Part shown: positions 26,633 through 35,522 of the stretch, in pieces
Layout of the letters: the number at the start of each line of letters is the position of its first letter
How positions within the stretch are numbered: position 1 is the first letter of the stretch
Source of the DNA: Glycomyces salinus
GTDB lineage: Bacteria > Actinomycetota > Actinomycetes > Mycobacteriales > Micromonosporaceae
Assembly (NCBI RefSeq): GCF_016428645.1
Contig: NZ_JAELXW010000074.1
Coordinates: 1 to 49,056, forward strand
DNA length: 49,056 bases
Direction: 5' to 3'
Notes under the pieces: model-generated
Databases searched by the model: none
What the model was told of the DNA's origin: nothing
The model's input: only the letters and a program-made list of their open reading frames with translations
Position numbers and translations under genes: made by a program

Positions 26633-27882
26633 GGACCGGGTTCACCGAGATGCTGCGCGGCCTGCTCGACAGGCCGCTGGCCTCGTACTACCTGCTCCTG
26701 TCCTCCGCGGCGCTCCTGCTCACCGTCGGCCTGGTCATGGTGTTCTCCGCGACCATGGTCGAGTCCTACGCCGAACAGGGGTCGGCCTTCGCCGTCGTCG
26801 TCCGACAGGCCATGTGGGCCCTGATCGGACTGCTCGGCTTCTGGGTCGCCCAGCGGCTGCCGGTGCGCACCTACCGCGGCCTGGCCCGGCCCCTGCTGGT
26901 CCTGTCGCTCCTGCTCGGCGTGGTCCTGCTCCTGCCCGACATCGGCAACGCCGTCGTCGGCACCGACGACCTGTGGATCCACGTCGGACCCGTCCAGTTC
27001 CAGCCCGCCGAACTGGCCAAGTTCGCGCTGCTGCTGTGGGTGGCCGACTCGCTGGTCAGGCTCGGCCCTCGCGTCGCCTCCTGGCGCGAGCTGGCCATCC
27101 CCATGTTCCCCATCGCCGGGGTCACCATGGTCGTCATCGGCTACGCCGACCTGGGCACCATGCTCATCATCGTCGCCATGTTCATCGGCCTGCTGTGGGC
27201 GGCCGGAGTGCCGATGCGCATCCTCGGGGCCCTGTTCTCCATCGCCCTGGCCGGAACGGCCGTCCTGGTCGCCTTCCAGCCCTACCGGCTCGAACGCATC
27301 ATCTCCTTCTCCCGCCCCGAGGACTTCTCCCAAGGCTGGGGCTACCAGGCCATCCAGGGCTACTACGCGATCGCCGACGGCGGCTGGTTCGGAGTCGGCC
27401 TCGGCGAGAGCCGCCAGAAATGGGAATGGCTCCCCAACGGCCACAACGACTTCATCTTCGCGCTCATCGCCGAGGAGCTCGGCGTCATCGGCTGCCTGGT
27501 GATTCTGGCGCTGTTCGGCGTCCTGGTCTACACCGGATTCCGCATCGCCCGGCGCTCGGCCGACCCGTTCCGCAGGCTCGTCTCGGCCGGCGTCACGATC
27601 TGGCTGGCCGGCCAGGCGTTCATCAACATCGGCGGCGTCCTCGGACTCATCCCCATCACCGGGGTCCCGCTGCCGTTCATCTCCGACGGCGGCACCGCGC
27701 TCGTCGTCGTCCTCGCCGCGGTCGGCATGCTCGCCGGTTTCGCGCGCGCCGAACCCGACGCCGCCACCGCGCTGCGGGCTCGCAACCCGTCCCGACTCGT
27801 GCGGTTCCTGTGGGCCCCCCTGCCGCCCGCACCGCGCGAAACTCCTGAATCGAATACCGTCCCTTCGACCAGAAAGCCATGA
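26629..27882 (+). CDS. ftsW: Lipid II polymerase FtsW (SEDS family)
   Basis: A 417-residue SEDS membrane protein acting with a class B penicillin-binding protein in septal glycan synthesis. Ten hydrophobic helices are visible. Conserved elements include FQPAELAKFALLLW, GYADLGTML (with the catalytic-loop aspartate), QGWGYQAIQGYYAIADGGWFGVGLGES, LPNGHNDFIFALIAEELG and GVPLPFISDGGTALV. The large extracellular loop before LPNGHNDF is present. The cytoplasmic C-terminal tail is short. The start GTG 26629 overlaps murD. No ftsI partner gene is in the window, so the partner must be encoded elsewhere. Confidence 0.95.
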   Translation: MRTGFTEMLRGLLDRPLASYYLLLSSAALLLTVGLVMVFSATMVESYAEQGSAFAVVVRQAMWALIGLLGFWVAQRLPVRTYRGLARPLLVLSLLLGVVLLLPDIGNAVVGTDDLWIHVGPVQFQPAELAKFALLLWVADSLVRLGPRVASWRELAIPMFPIAGVTMVVIGYADLGTMLIIVAMFIGLLWAAGVPMRILGALFSIALAGTAVLVAFQPYRLERIISFSRPEDFSQGWGYQAIQGYYAIADGGWFGVGLGESRQKWEWLPNGHNDFIFALIAEELGVIGCLVILALFGVLVYTGFRIARRSADPFRRLVSAGVTIWLAGQAFINIGGVLGLIPITGVPLPFISDGGTALVVVLAAVGMLAGFARAEPDAATALRARNPSRLVRFLWAPLPPAPRETPESNTVPSTRKP

Positions 27883-27883
27883 A

Positions 27884-28996
27884 GTGCCTCAGCTACGATC
27901 GGTCGTCCTCGCCGGAGGCGGCACCGGCGGCCACATCTACCCGCTCCTGGCCTACGCCGACTGCCTCCGCCGCCACGATCCGCACATCCGCATCACGTGC
28001 CTCGGCACGGAGAAGGGCCTGGAGAACGAGCTGATCCCCAAGGCCGGCTACGACCTGCGCAACGTCCCCGCGCACCAGCTGCCGCGCAAGATCAACGTCG
28101 ACCTGCTGCTGACGGCCCCGCGCATGCTCAAGGCCATGAGGGCCACCCGCGAGATCATGGACGAGGTCGCCGCCGACGCCGTGGTCGGATTCGGCGGCTA
28201 CGTCGCCGTCCCCGCCTACCTGGCCGCCTGGCGCCGCAAGACCCCGATGGTCGTCTTCGAGTACAACGACCCGCCCGGCGTCGCCAACAAGCTGGCCCTC
28301 AAGTTCACCGACAACCTCGCCCTGGGATTCCAGCACCTCCCGCAGGCGTCCCCGCTGCTGGCCGACGGCACCGTCACCGGCATCCCGCTGCGCCCGGCCA
28401 TCTCCCACCTCGACCGGTCCAGGATGCGCGCCGACGCCTGCCGCTACTTCGGACTCGACCCGAACCGGCCGGTCCTGTTCGTCTACGGCGGCTCCCAGGG
28501 CGCCGCCTCGATCAACAACGCCGTCTCCGGCGCCGCCCAGGCCCTGACCCACCGCGGCGTCCAGGTCCTGCACATCATCGGCGCCCGCCGCGAGGAACCG
28601 GTCCACGTCCCCGAGGGCCTGCCGGTCGCCTACCGGACCCTGCCGTACCTCGACCGCATGGACCTCGGCTACGCCGCGGCCGACATGGTCCTGGCCCGCG
28701 GCGGCTCCATGACCGTCGCCGAGGTCTCCGCCCTGGGCCTGCCGACCGTGTTCGTGCCCATGCCCTGGGGCAACAAGGAGCAGTACCGCAACGCCGGGCC
28801 CGTCGTGGCCGCCGGCGGCGCCGTCTTCTGCGACGACGAGAACCTCAACCCGTCCTGGATCGAGGCCAACCTCATCCCGCTGATCACCGACCGCCAGAAG
28901 CTCGCCGCCATGTCGGCCGCCTCCGAGCGGTTCGGCATCCGCAACGGCGACGAGGCACTGAGGCAGTTCACGGTGAAAGCGGTGGAGCAGGCATGA
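27884..28996 (+). CDS. murG: UDP-GlcNAc:lipid I N-acetylglucosaminyltransferase
   Basis: A 370-residue GT-B glycosyltransferase forming lipid II at the inner membrane face. Present are GGGTGGHIYP near the N-terminus, FGGYVAVPAYLAAW, GGSQGAASIN and a C-terminal donor-site region ADMVLARGGSMTVAEVSALGLP. The usual acceptor-side HEQN motif reads FEYN (in VVFEYNDPPG), losing His and Gln but keeping Glu and Asn, and the later H-Q-x-x-NA motif reads EQYRNA. These are notable divergences from the family norm. The start GTG 27884 is 1 nt after the ftsW stop and the stop overlaps murC (ATGA). Confidence 0.92.
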   Translation: MPQLRSVVLAGGGTGGHIYPLLAYADCLRRHDPHIRITCLGTEKGLENELIPKAGYDLRNVPAHQLPRKINVDLLLTAPRMLKAMRATREIMDEVAADAVVGFGGYVAVPAYLAAWRRKTPMVVFEYNDPPGVANKLALKFTDNLALGFQHLPQASPLLADGTVTGIPLRPAISHLDRSRMRADACRYFGLDPNRPVLFVYGGSQGAASINNAVSGAAQALTHRGVQVLHIIGARREEPVHVPEGLPVAYRTLPYLDRMDLGYAAADMVLARGGSMTVAEVSALGLPTVFVPMPWGNKEQYRNAGPVVAAGGAVFCDDENLNPSWIEANLIPLITDRQKLAAMSAASERFGIRNGDEALRQFTVKAVEQA

Positions 28997-30408
28997 GCGA
29001 AGACCCCAACGACCTGAGCAGCCCGATCGACGAGGGGATCACCGCCGAAGACCTCGGCCGCACCCTCTTCATCGGCGTCGGCGGCGTCGGCATGAACGGC
29101 CTGACCCGCCTCTACGCCACCCGCGGCCTGCCGGTGTCCGGCTCCGAGCTCAAGGACTGGCCCAGCCTGCCCGAGCTCGAACGCCTCGGCGTGACCCTGC
29201 ACCGCGAGCACACCGAGTCCAACCTCGACGGCATCGACACCGTGGTCCGCTCCACCGCCCACAACGACGACCACCTCGAAGTGGCCGAGGCGCGCCGCCG
29301 CGGCATCCGCGTCTACCACCGCTCCGAGGCCCTGGCGGCGGCCATGTCCGGCCGCCAGTCGATCGTCGTCACCGGCACCCACGGCAAGACCACCACGACC
29401 GCGATCATCGTCCAGATGCTCCGGCACGCCGGACTCGATCCCTCCTACGTCAACGGCGGCGAGAACATCGGCGCCCACACCGGCGCGCACGGCACCGGCG
29501 AGCACTTCGTGGCCGAGGCCGACGAGTCCGACCGGTCATTCCTGCGCTACCGCCCCGAGATCGGCGTGATCACCAACATCGACCTCGACCACCTCAACAA
29601 CTACGGCGACATGGAGGCCCTGACCGCGGCCTTCGAGCGGTTCGGCCGCAACACCGCCAAGGACGGCCTGCTGGTCCTGTGCGCCGACAACCCCGGCACC
29701 GCCGCCCTGGCCGCGAAGTTCCGCGCCGAGGGCCGCACCGTCGCGACCTACGGGTTCGCCGACGGCGCCGACATCCAAGTCGGCGAGGTCGAGTCCCATA
29801 AGGACGGCGTGGACTACACGGTGCTGCTGCACGGCGAGCGACTGGGCCGCTTCCACCTGCCGATGCCGGGAGCGCACATCGCCCTGAACTCGGCCGCGGC
29901 GATCGCCGTGGGCCTCCACCTCGGCCTGGACGCCGAGACCCTCACCGGGGGCCTGGCCGCCTTCGGCGGGGTCAAGCGCAGATTCGAAAGGCGCGGAGAG
30001 AAGGACGGCTACGCCGTCTTCGACGAGTACGCCTATCATCCGACCGCGATGCGCGAGGCCATCAAGACCCTCAAGGCGGTCGCGGCCCCCGGAAGGCTCG
30101 TGGTGGTGTTCATGCCCTACCGGGTCTACCGGACCGTCGAGATGCGGTCCGAGATCGCCGAGGCGCTCTCCATTGCCGACAAGGCCGTGATCATGGAGAT
30201 CTTCGGCCCCGGCGAGGAGATCCCCGAAGGAGAGGGCGGACGGGCCCTGACCGATGCCGTCGAACTCCAGGAGGGCGACAAGGTCTTCGTCCCCGAATGG
30301 GACGACGTCCCCGCGGCCGTCCGGTCCCTGGCCGCCGAAGGCGACCTCGTGGTCACGATGGGAGCCCCACCGGTCTCCCTGATGCCCGACGACCTCCTCC
30401 GCCAATAG
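28993..30408 (+). CDS. murC: UDP-MurNAc:amino acid ligase MurC, with altered amino-acid pocket
   Basis: A 471-residue Mur ligase attaching the first residue (normally L-alanine) to UDP-MurNAc. The N-terminal domain has FIGVGGVGMNGL, the P-loop is GTHGKTTT, and EADESDRSFL and NIDLDHLNNYGD are as expected. Two hallmark motifs are changed: DDYxHHPTE reads DEYAYHPTA with Tyr348, and FQPHRxxRT reads FMPYRVYRT with Tyr376. The corresponding histidines line the amino-acid and phosphate pocket of Haemophilus MurC as I recall. The arginines of the second motif are kept. Altered specificity, for instance glycine, is an inference. It ends the first dcw block before a terminator. Confidence 0.92.
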   Translation: MSEDPNDLSSPIDEGITAEDLGRTLFIGVGGVGMNGLTRLYATRGLPVSGSELKDWPSLPELERLGVTLHREHTESNLDGIDTVVRSTAHNDDHLEVAEARRRGIRVYHRSEALAAAMSGRQSIVVTGTHGKTTTTAIIVQMLRHAGLDPSYVNGGENIGAHTGAHGTGEHFVAEADESDRSFLRYRPEIGVITNIDLDHLNNYGDMEALTAAFERFGRNTAKDGLLVLCADNPGTAALAAKFRAEGRTVATYGFADGADIQVGEVESHKDGVDYTVLLHGERLGRFHLPMPGAHIALNSAAAIAVGLHLGLDAETLTGGLAAFGGVKRRFERRGEKDGYAVFDEYAYHPTAMREAIKTLKAVAAPGRLVVVFMPYRVYRTVEMRSEIAEALSIADKAVIMEIFGPGEEIPEGEGGRALTDAVELQEGDKVFVPEWDDVPAAVRSLAAEGDLVVTMGAPPVSLMPDDLLRQ

Positions 30409-30421
30409 CGTTTACTGTCCG

Positions 30422-30446
30422 GCGGTCGGCGCGGAGCGCCGACCGC
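30422..30446 (+). terminator. Stem-loop terminator after murC
   Basis: GCGGTCGGCGC (30422-30432) pairs perfectly with GCGCCGACCGC (30436-30446) around a GGA loop. It lies 13 nt after the murC stop and separates the murE-murC block from what follows. Confidence 0.8.
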
Positions 30447-30471
30447 TGACTTATGCTTGTGTCACGCCTCG

Positions 30472-30491
30472 AACTCTAGCTGGTTAGAGTT
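30472..30491 (+). promoter_or_regulatory. Operator-like inverted repeat upstream of the Uma2 gene
   Basis: AACTCTA (30472-30478) and TAGAGTT (30485-30491) are a perfect 7-bp inverted repeat with a 6-nt spacer. TAGAGT within it is -10-like. A repressor site is possible; no regulator gene is adjacent. Confidence 0.4.
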
Positions 30492-30536
30492 GTGCAAGGC
30501 TGGGTAAGACGGACGGGCACTGCCAAGGAGGCGACG

Positions 30537-31142
30537 ATGACCATGACCCTCCCGAAACCAGACACCGCAGGGCACTCATTTGATGAGGAGCGCGCAGTCT
30601 TCAGTCGTCTCGTGGACACTGCGAGCGACTGGGACATGGTCGGCTTCGACGCTGAGGTCTTCGGGAGGAACATCGTCGTGTCACCCTGGTCCAAGGGCTC
30701 CTACCTCAGGCCGATGAAGTCGCTTGTCCGCCAACTCGACCGTCGGGCCCCGGAAGGCCATGAGGCCGGTGCCGAACCGTTCCTGTTCGTATTTCCGGAG
30801 CGTTCGGGTGCCCTTGGCCCCGATGTGTGGGTGGCGCACGAAGACGCGTTCGATACCGATTCGAACCGCCTTCCTGGCGATGCCCTGTCGCTGGTGGCGG
30901 AACTGACCTCGCCCGCGACCCGCGATCGGGACCTCCACGACAAGGTCGAGGTCTACGGTCGCTCAGGAGTATCCGTGTACGTGCTGTTCGACATGAAGGA
31001 GCAGATGGTCACCGTTTATTCGGACCCGTCGCGCAAACACGGCTACCAGTCGCAGACATCGGCTGAGTTCGGTGATCCGGTGCACGTGCCCGCGCCCTTC
31101 GACTTCGAGCTCGATAGCTCAGCTTTCAAGCGCTCCGCCTAG
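30537..31142 (+). CDS. Uma2-family (DUF820) PD-(D/E)xK endonuclease-like protein
   Basis: A 201-residue protein of the Uma2 family of putative restriction-endonuclease-fold nucleases. The catalytic pattern is visible: Asp96 in GPDVWVA, Glu122 in LVAELTSP and Lys136 in HDKVEVYGRSGVSVYVLFD, which matches the family's EvxSPs...K...Y...GV signature. The ATG at 30537 follows AAGGAG by 6 nt; the in-frame extension upstream has no such support. Third-position GC is lower than in the neighbouring wall genes, suggesting acquisition. It sits between murC and ftsQ, which are normally adjacent or separated only by murB. The substrate of the family is unknown. Confidence 0.85.
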   Translation: MTMTLPKPDTAGHSFDEERAVFSRLVDTASDWDMVGFDAEVFGRNIVVSPWSKGSYLRPMKSLVRQLDRRAPEGHEAGAEPFLFVFPERSGALGPDVWVAHEDAFDTDSNRLPGDALSLVAELTSPATRDRDLHDKVEVYGRSGVSVYVLFDMKEQMVTVYSDPSRKHGYQSQTSAEFGDPVHVPAPFDFELDSSAFKRSA

Positions 31143-32062
31143 TCGGCGTCGCGGCCGTTGCGCCAGTAGCCCATGAAGGCGCCGCACGCCTTCGGCAGGC
31201 CCAGGTCGCCGCGGATGGTGCGGCGGAGGGTCTTGACCACGCCCGCCTCGGCGGCCACCCACGCGTACGCCTCGCACGCCGCGGGCCGCTCGGGGGCGTC
31301 CCACAGGGTCTCGGTGTCCACGTCGATGTCTTCGACGGCCTCGGCGCGGCCCTCGATGTCCAGGGCCGCGGCGGCCTCGGAGACGGCCGGGATCAGCTCG
31401 GCGCCCCAGTCGGCCCCCTCGCGGGGCAGCCAGTTGACCTCGATCTCCGGCGGCGCGTCCAGGGCCAGGGTGTCGGCGGCCGCGGGCACCTCGATGAAGA
31501 CCTTGCCGAAGGCCGTGATCGGCAGGCGCTCCAGGATCGCCGCGATCGCCGGCATGGCGGTCTCGTCGCCGGCCAGGAGGAGTTCGGCGCCCTCCGGCGG
31601 GTTGAAGTCGATGCCGCCGTGCGGGCCGTCGAAGCGGGCGTCCGGGCCCAGCAGGACCAGCTCGTCGCCCACCGTCGCGGCGAGCGCCCAGCGCAGCGCC
31701 GGGGCCGCCGAGCCGGGGTGCGGCTCGTGCAGCACCATGTCCACATCGACCTCGCCGAGCTCCCGGCGGACCGCCCGGACCGTGTACGTCCGCACCCGGC
31801 ACTGGTCCTCGTCGGGCAGGGCCCGCAGGTCCGAGTACCAGCGGTCGCCTGCGGGGAGCTTGTCGAAACCGCACGCCGGGGCCGGGAAGATGAGCTTGAA
31901 GCGCTGGTCGTAGCCGTTGTCGGCGAAGTCCTTCAGATCCTCGGAGGCGAACGTGACGCGCAGGAACGACGGGCTGAGCCGTCGCAGTTCCTTGACCCGG
32001 CAGGGGAAGGGCCGCCAGGGTCGCACGGTGTTCAGGGTGAGTCCGTCGGTCTGCGTCGCCAC
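31139..32062 (-). CDS. Siderophore-interacting protein (FAD ferric-siderophore reductase)
   Basis: A 307-residue flavoreductase of the SIP/ViuB family that releases iron from ferric siderophores in the cytoplasm. The FAD-binding RVRTYTVR, then GPDARFDGP, AGDETAMPAIAAIL and the C-terminal helix LRRTIRGDLGLPK with a YWRNGRD end are typical. The start GTG 32062 is set by GGAGG (minus strand, 32072-32068) 5 nt upstream. The 3' end overlaps the Uma2 stop by 4 nt on the other strand. A near-perfect iron box lies just upstream, so it is predicted to be repressed by an IdeR/DmdR regulator when iron is plentiful. Confidence 0.92.
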   Translation of the reverse strand: MATQTDGLTLNTVRPWRPFPCRVKELRRLSPSFLRVTFASEDLKDFADNGYDQRFKLIFPAPACGFDKLPAGDRWYSDLRALPDEDQCRVRTYTVRAVRRELGEVDVDMVLHEPHPGSAAPALRWALAATVGDELVLLGPDARFDGPHGGIDFNPPEGAELLLAGDETAMPAIAAILERLPITAFGKVFIEVPAAADTLALDAPPEIEVNWLPREGADWGAELIPAVSEAAAALDIEGRAEAVEDIDVDTETLWDAPERPAACEAYAWVAAEAGVVKTLRRTIRGDLGLPKACGAFMGYWRNGRDAD

Positions 32063-32079
32063 ACAAGCCTCCAATACGA

Positions 32080-32098
32080 TAAGGTTTGCCTAACCTTA
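32080..32098. promoter_or_regulatory. IdeR/DmdR-type iron box
   Basis: TAAGGTTTGCCTAACCTTA matches 15 of 19 positions of the actinobacterial iron-box consensus as I recall it (TTAGGTTAGGCTAACCTAA) and is itself close to a palindrome (extended to 32079-32099). It lies 17 nt from the SIP start on one side and about 59 nt from the ftsQ start on the other, so it could influence both. Confidence 0.8.
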
Positions 32099-32157
32099 TA
32101 TGAGGATCCGGGCATGTCGCCACCGCCCTCATGGTGCGCTCGTGGCATCATCGAGCG

Positions 32158-32892
32158 ATGCGGGGGCGATCGGAGCAGACCGACCAAGGGCCTTGGCGGC
32201 TCGTACACGTGATGCGCCGCCGGATGCCCGGCCGGAAGGCCTGGCCGTGGCTCGCGGCCGCCCTGGCGCTCACGGTGCTGGCCTTCGGGATCGTCTGGGC
32301 CACGCCGCTGTTCGCGGTCAAGGAGATCGAGGTGACCGGGACCGAGGTCCTGGACCCCGCCGAGGTCGCCGAGGCGGCCGAGGACTCCCTCGACCGGTCG
32401 ATACTCCGAGCCGACCTCGATGACATCGCCGGAGAGGTCGCCTCGCTACCGGCGGTCAAGGCCGTCGACGTCACTCGATCCTGGCCTTCCGCGATACTCA
32501 TCGCGGTGACCGAGCGCGATCCGTACATGGCCGTGCCGATCGACGACGAGACATTTCTCATGGTCGATTCCGAAGGCGTCGTCTTCGACGAAGTCGCCGA
32601 TATTCCCGATTCAATTTGGATCGTCGAGCTCGGCGATCCCGGACCCGGTGACCTCGCCACCCTCGAGACCATCGAAGTCCTGCAAGCACTCCCGCCCGAC
32701 CTCTCGGACGAGGTCGAACGGGTCGAATCGCCGTCCCCGGCCTCGGTCACCCTGTACCTCGAAGGTGGACGGACGGTCACGTGGGGCGACGGCTCGGAGA
32801 ACGACAAGAAGACTCGGGTCGCCACGCGATTGTTGGAGAGCGGGTACCGACATGTCGATGTCAGCGCACCAGATGCACCCACTGTGAGTTAG
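32158..32892 (+). CDS. ftsQ: Cell division protein FtsQ (POTRA domain)
   Basis: A 244-residue bitopic divisome protein linking early and late division proteins. A short basic cytoplasmic tail ([10 protein letters not shown]) precedes one transmembrane helix (about 23-43), then the POTRA domain begins with [24 protein letters not shown], followed by the beta domain and a C-terminal segment without special features. The start is uncertain: ATG 32158 has CATCAT 6 nt upstream and could be leaderless; ATG 32212 further in is also possible. It is divergent from the iron-regulated SIP gene and no longer adjacent to murC, so it must have its own promoter. Confidence 0.88.
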   Translation: MRGRSEQTDQGPWRLVHVMRRRMPGRKAWPWLAAALALTVLAFGIVWATPLFAVKEIEVTGTEVLDPAEVAEAAEDSLDRSILRADLDDIAGEVASLPAVKAVDVTRSWPSAILIAVTERDPYMAVPIDDETFLMVDSEGVVFDEVADIPDSIWIVELGDPGPGDLATLETIEVLQALPPDLSDEVERVESPSPASVTLYLEGGRTVTWGDGSENDKKTRVATRLLESGYRHVDVSAPDAPTVS

Positions 32893-32968
32893 CGTTAGGG
32901 GGAGCGGGTGTGCGTGCACACCCCGTTCGTCGCACCATGGGGCCGGTCAGGGAAGGAAGGCAGCCGCG

Positions 32969-34090
32969 ATGACACCACCGCACAACTACCTCGCCGTCAT
33001 CAAAGTCGTAGGAGTCGGAGGCGGCGGAGTCAATGCTGTCAACCGGATGATCGAGGCCGGACTCAAGGGCGTCGAGTTCATCGCGATCAACACCGACGCC
33101 CAGGCATTGCTGATGAGCGACGCCGACGTGAAACTGGACGTGGGCCGCGAACTGACCCGTGGACTCGGCGCCGGGGCCAACCCGGATGTCGGGGCCCGGG
33201 CCTGCGAGGACCACCGCGACGAGATCGAAGAGGTCCTCAAGGGCGCCGACATGGTGTTCGTCACCTGCGGGGAGGGCGGCGGCACCGGCACCGGCGGCGC
33301 GCCCGTCATCGCCAACATCGCGCGCAAGCTCGGTGCGCTCACCATAGGGGTGGTCACCCGCCCCTTCGCCTTCGAGGGCAAGCGCCGCCAGACCCAGGCC
33401 GTTTCGGGGATAGAGGATCTGCGCAACGAGTGCGACACGCTCATCGTCATCCCCAACGACCGACTGCTGCACCTCGGCGACCGCAACATCTCCATGATGG
33501 ACGCCTTCCGCCTGGCCGACCAGGTGCTGCTCTCCGGTGTCCAGGGAATAACCGACCTGATCACCACGCCCGGACTGATCAACCTCGACTTCGCCGACGT
33601 CAAGAGCGTCATGAGCGGGGCCGGATCGGCGCTGATGGGCATAGGCTCGGCCAGAGGTGAGAACCGCGCGGTCGAGGCGGCCAGGGCCGCGATCGAGTCG
33701 CCGCTGCTGGAGCAGAGCATGGAGGGCGCGCGCGGGGTGCTCCTGTCCATCGCCGGCGGGTCCGATCTCGGCCTGTTCGAGATCAACGACGCCGCCGAAC
33801 TCGTCTCCGACTGCGCCCACACCGACGCCAACATCATCTTCGGCGCGGTCATCGACGACGCCCTCGGCGAGGAGGCCCGCGTGACCGTCATCGCCGCCGG
33901 GTTCGAACAGGACCAGGCCGAGTTCGAACTGGCGCAGCCGAGCCGGATCTCGCCGAGCGTCCCCGAGATGGACAAGAAGCCCGAGCCGGCCGCCGACCCG
34001 GAGCCGCCGCGCGAATCGGCCGCGCCCGAGCCGCGCAAGGTCCTGTTCGACGACGTGGACGTCCCGGACTTCCTCAAGAATGGCTCCTGA
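32969..34090 (+). CDS. ftsZ: Cell division GTPase FtsZ
   Basis: A 373-residue tubulin homologue forming the division ring. The tubulin signature reads GGGTGTGG (103-110), where most bacteria have Ser or Ala at the last position. The T7 loop [13 protein letters not shown] carries the catalytic aspartate, and the C-terminal conserved tail [10 protein letters not shown], the binding site for SepF and other partners, is intact. The intervening linker is short (~50 residues) and proline- and glutamate-rich. The ATG follows GGAAGGAAGG at a good distance. The start of yggS overlaps the end by 11 nt. Confidence 0.96.
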   Translation: MTPPHNYLAVIKVVGVGGGGVNAVNRMIEAGLKGVEFIAINTDAQALLMSDADVKLDVGRELTRGLGAGANPDVGARACEDHRDEIEEVLKGADMVFVTCGEGGGTGTGGAPVIANIARKLGALTIGVVTRPFAFEGKRRQTQAVSGIEDLRNECDTLIVIPNDRLLHLGDRNISMMDAFRLADQVLLSGVQGITDLITTPGLINLDFADVKSVMSGAGSALMGIGSARGENRAVEAARAAIESPLLEQSMEGARGVLLSIAGGSDLGLFEINDAAELVSDCAHTDANIIFGAVIDDALGEEARVTVIAAGFEQDQAEFELAQPSRISPSVPEMDKKPEPAADPEPPRESAAPEPRKVLFDDVDVPDFLKNGS

Positions 34091-34790
34091 GCCCGGACGC
34101 CGAGAACGGCTTCTGGCCGCGCTGTCGCGCACCCGCGAAGACCTCGCGGCCGCGTGCGCCGCGGCCGGACGCGAGCCGGGATCGGTGCGGCTCATCGTGG
34201 TCACCAAGAACTTTCCCGCCTCCGACGCCCGGATCCTGATCGAGGCCGGGCAGGCCGACCTGGGGGAGAACCGCGACCAGGAGGCCGCGGCGAAGGCCGC
34301 CGCGCTCGCCGAGGACGGCCTGGAACCTACCTGGCACTTCGTGGGCCGGTTGCAGCGCAACAAGGCCCGCTCGGTGGCCGAGTACGCCGACTGGATCCAC
34401 TCGGTCGACCGCGCCCGTCTGGTCGACGCCCTCGACCGGGCCGCCGAGGCCCGCGGCCGGGAGGTGGGCGCGCTGCTCCAAGTCAGCCTCGACGGCGACG
34501 TCTCGCGCGGCGGCGTGCCGGTCCCGGAGCTGACCGCTCTGGCCGAACGGGTCGCCGCGTCCGCCTCGCTGCGGCTGCGCGGAGTGATGGCCGTCGCGCC
34601 CCTGGACTGGGAGCCGCTCAAGGCATTCGAGCTGCTGGCCGAGTGCTCCCAGGCCGTGCGCGGGGTCGACGCGGCCGCGACCGAGATCTCGGCGGGCATG
34701 AGCGGCGATTTCGCCGAGGCGATCGCATGCGGGGCCACAATGGTCAGACTCGGGAGAAACGTGCTCGGTGAACGTGAATCCATGACGTAA
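34080..34790 (+). CDS. yggS: PLP homeostasis protein (YggS/PROSC family)
   Basis: A 236-residue single-domain TIM-barrel protein that binds pyridoxal phosphate and balances its supply. The PLP lysine is Lys43 in [10 protein letters not shown]. Other marks are [30 protein letters not shown] and the C-terminal [24 protein letters not shown]. It overlaps ftsZ by 11 nt, a position shared by many Gram-positive dcw clusters. The polyphenol-oxidase-like gene (ylmD/pgeF) that often lies between ftsZ and yggS is missing here. Confidence 0.93.
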   Translation: MAPEPGRRERLLAALSRTREDLAAACAAAGREPGSVRLIVVTKNFPASDARILIEAGQADLGENRDQEAAAKAAALAEDGLEPTWHFVGRLQRNKARSVAEYADWIHSVDRARLVDALDRAAEARGREVGALLQVSLDGDVSRGGVPVPELTALAERVAASASLRLRGVMAVAPLDWEPLKAFELLAECSQAVRGVDAAATEISAGMSGDFAEAIACGATMVRLGRNVLGERESMT

Positions 34791-34927
34791 GGTGTTGGAC
34801 TACCGGGAATTCAGCCGCCAGTGACGGCCGGATATCGCACCAAAACCACATCCGTGTAAGGAGACGGCGCTAGGATGAGACCGCGTACCTGACTCAACAG
34901 GGGCGGCCCGAGGAGGGAGCACGATCG

Positions 34928-35503
34928 ATGGGCGCGATGCGGAAGGCAGGAGTATGGCTCGGCCTCATCGAAGACGAGGAGGACCGCGGATACGGGGACG
35001 CTTACGAGGAGAACGACGAGTTCGCTGAGGAGCGGCCGGTTCGCAGTCGTCAGACCCAGCGCGCCACCGGCAGGCTGGGTCGCGAAGGGGGACGCGAGGA
35101 GCGCGGCACCGTCCGCCAGCTCAACCGCGGCTCCGGTTCGGTGACCCCGCTGAACCGCGACAACCTCGCCCTGGCCGAGTCCGCTCCGGTGCGCGCGGTC
35201 CCCGAGCCCGAGCAGACGAGCACCAACTACCGGATCACCACCCTCCACCCGACGACCTACAACGAGGCGCGCACCATCGGTGAGCGCTACCGCGAAGGCA
35301 CCCCGGTCATCATGAACCTCTCGGAGATGGAGGAGGCCGACGCCAAGCGGCTGGTCGACTTCGCCGCGGGGCTGATCTTCGGGACGAGGGGCTCTTTCGA
35401 GCGAGTCACCAATCGAGTGTTCTTGCTCTCTCCGCCGCACATTCAGGTGACCGCCGAGGACAAGGCGAAGATCGCCGAGGGCGGTTTCTTCAACCAGTCG
35501 TGA
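34928..35503 (+). CDS. sepF: Cell division protein SepF
   Basis: A 191-residue protein that anchors and bundles FtsZ at the membrane. The N-terminal [19 protein letters not shown] is the amphipathic membrane-binding helix; a charged linker follows (about 20-95), then the SepF core with [47 protein letters not shown] and [12 protein letters not shown]. Actinobacteria lack FtsA, so SepF is the main FtsZ anchor. The ATG follows GAGGAGGGAG. TAGGAT near 34872-34877 may be its -10, so it need not depend on ftsZ transcription. Confidence 0.95.
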   Translation: MGAMRKAGVWLGLIEDEEDRGYGDAYEENDEFAEERPVRSRQTQRATGRLGREGGREERGTVRQLNRGSGSVTPLNRDNLALAESAPVRAVPEPEQTSTNYRITTLHPTTYNEARTIGERYREGTPVIMNLSEMEEADAKRLVDFAAGLIFGTRGSFERVTNRVFLLSPPHIQVTAEDKAKIAEGGFFNQS

Positions 35504-35522
35504 CTGAGGGATACTGCCGAAC

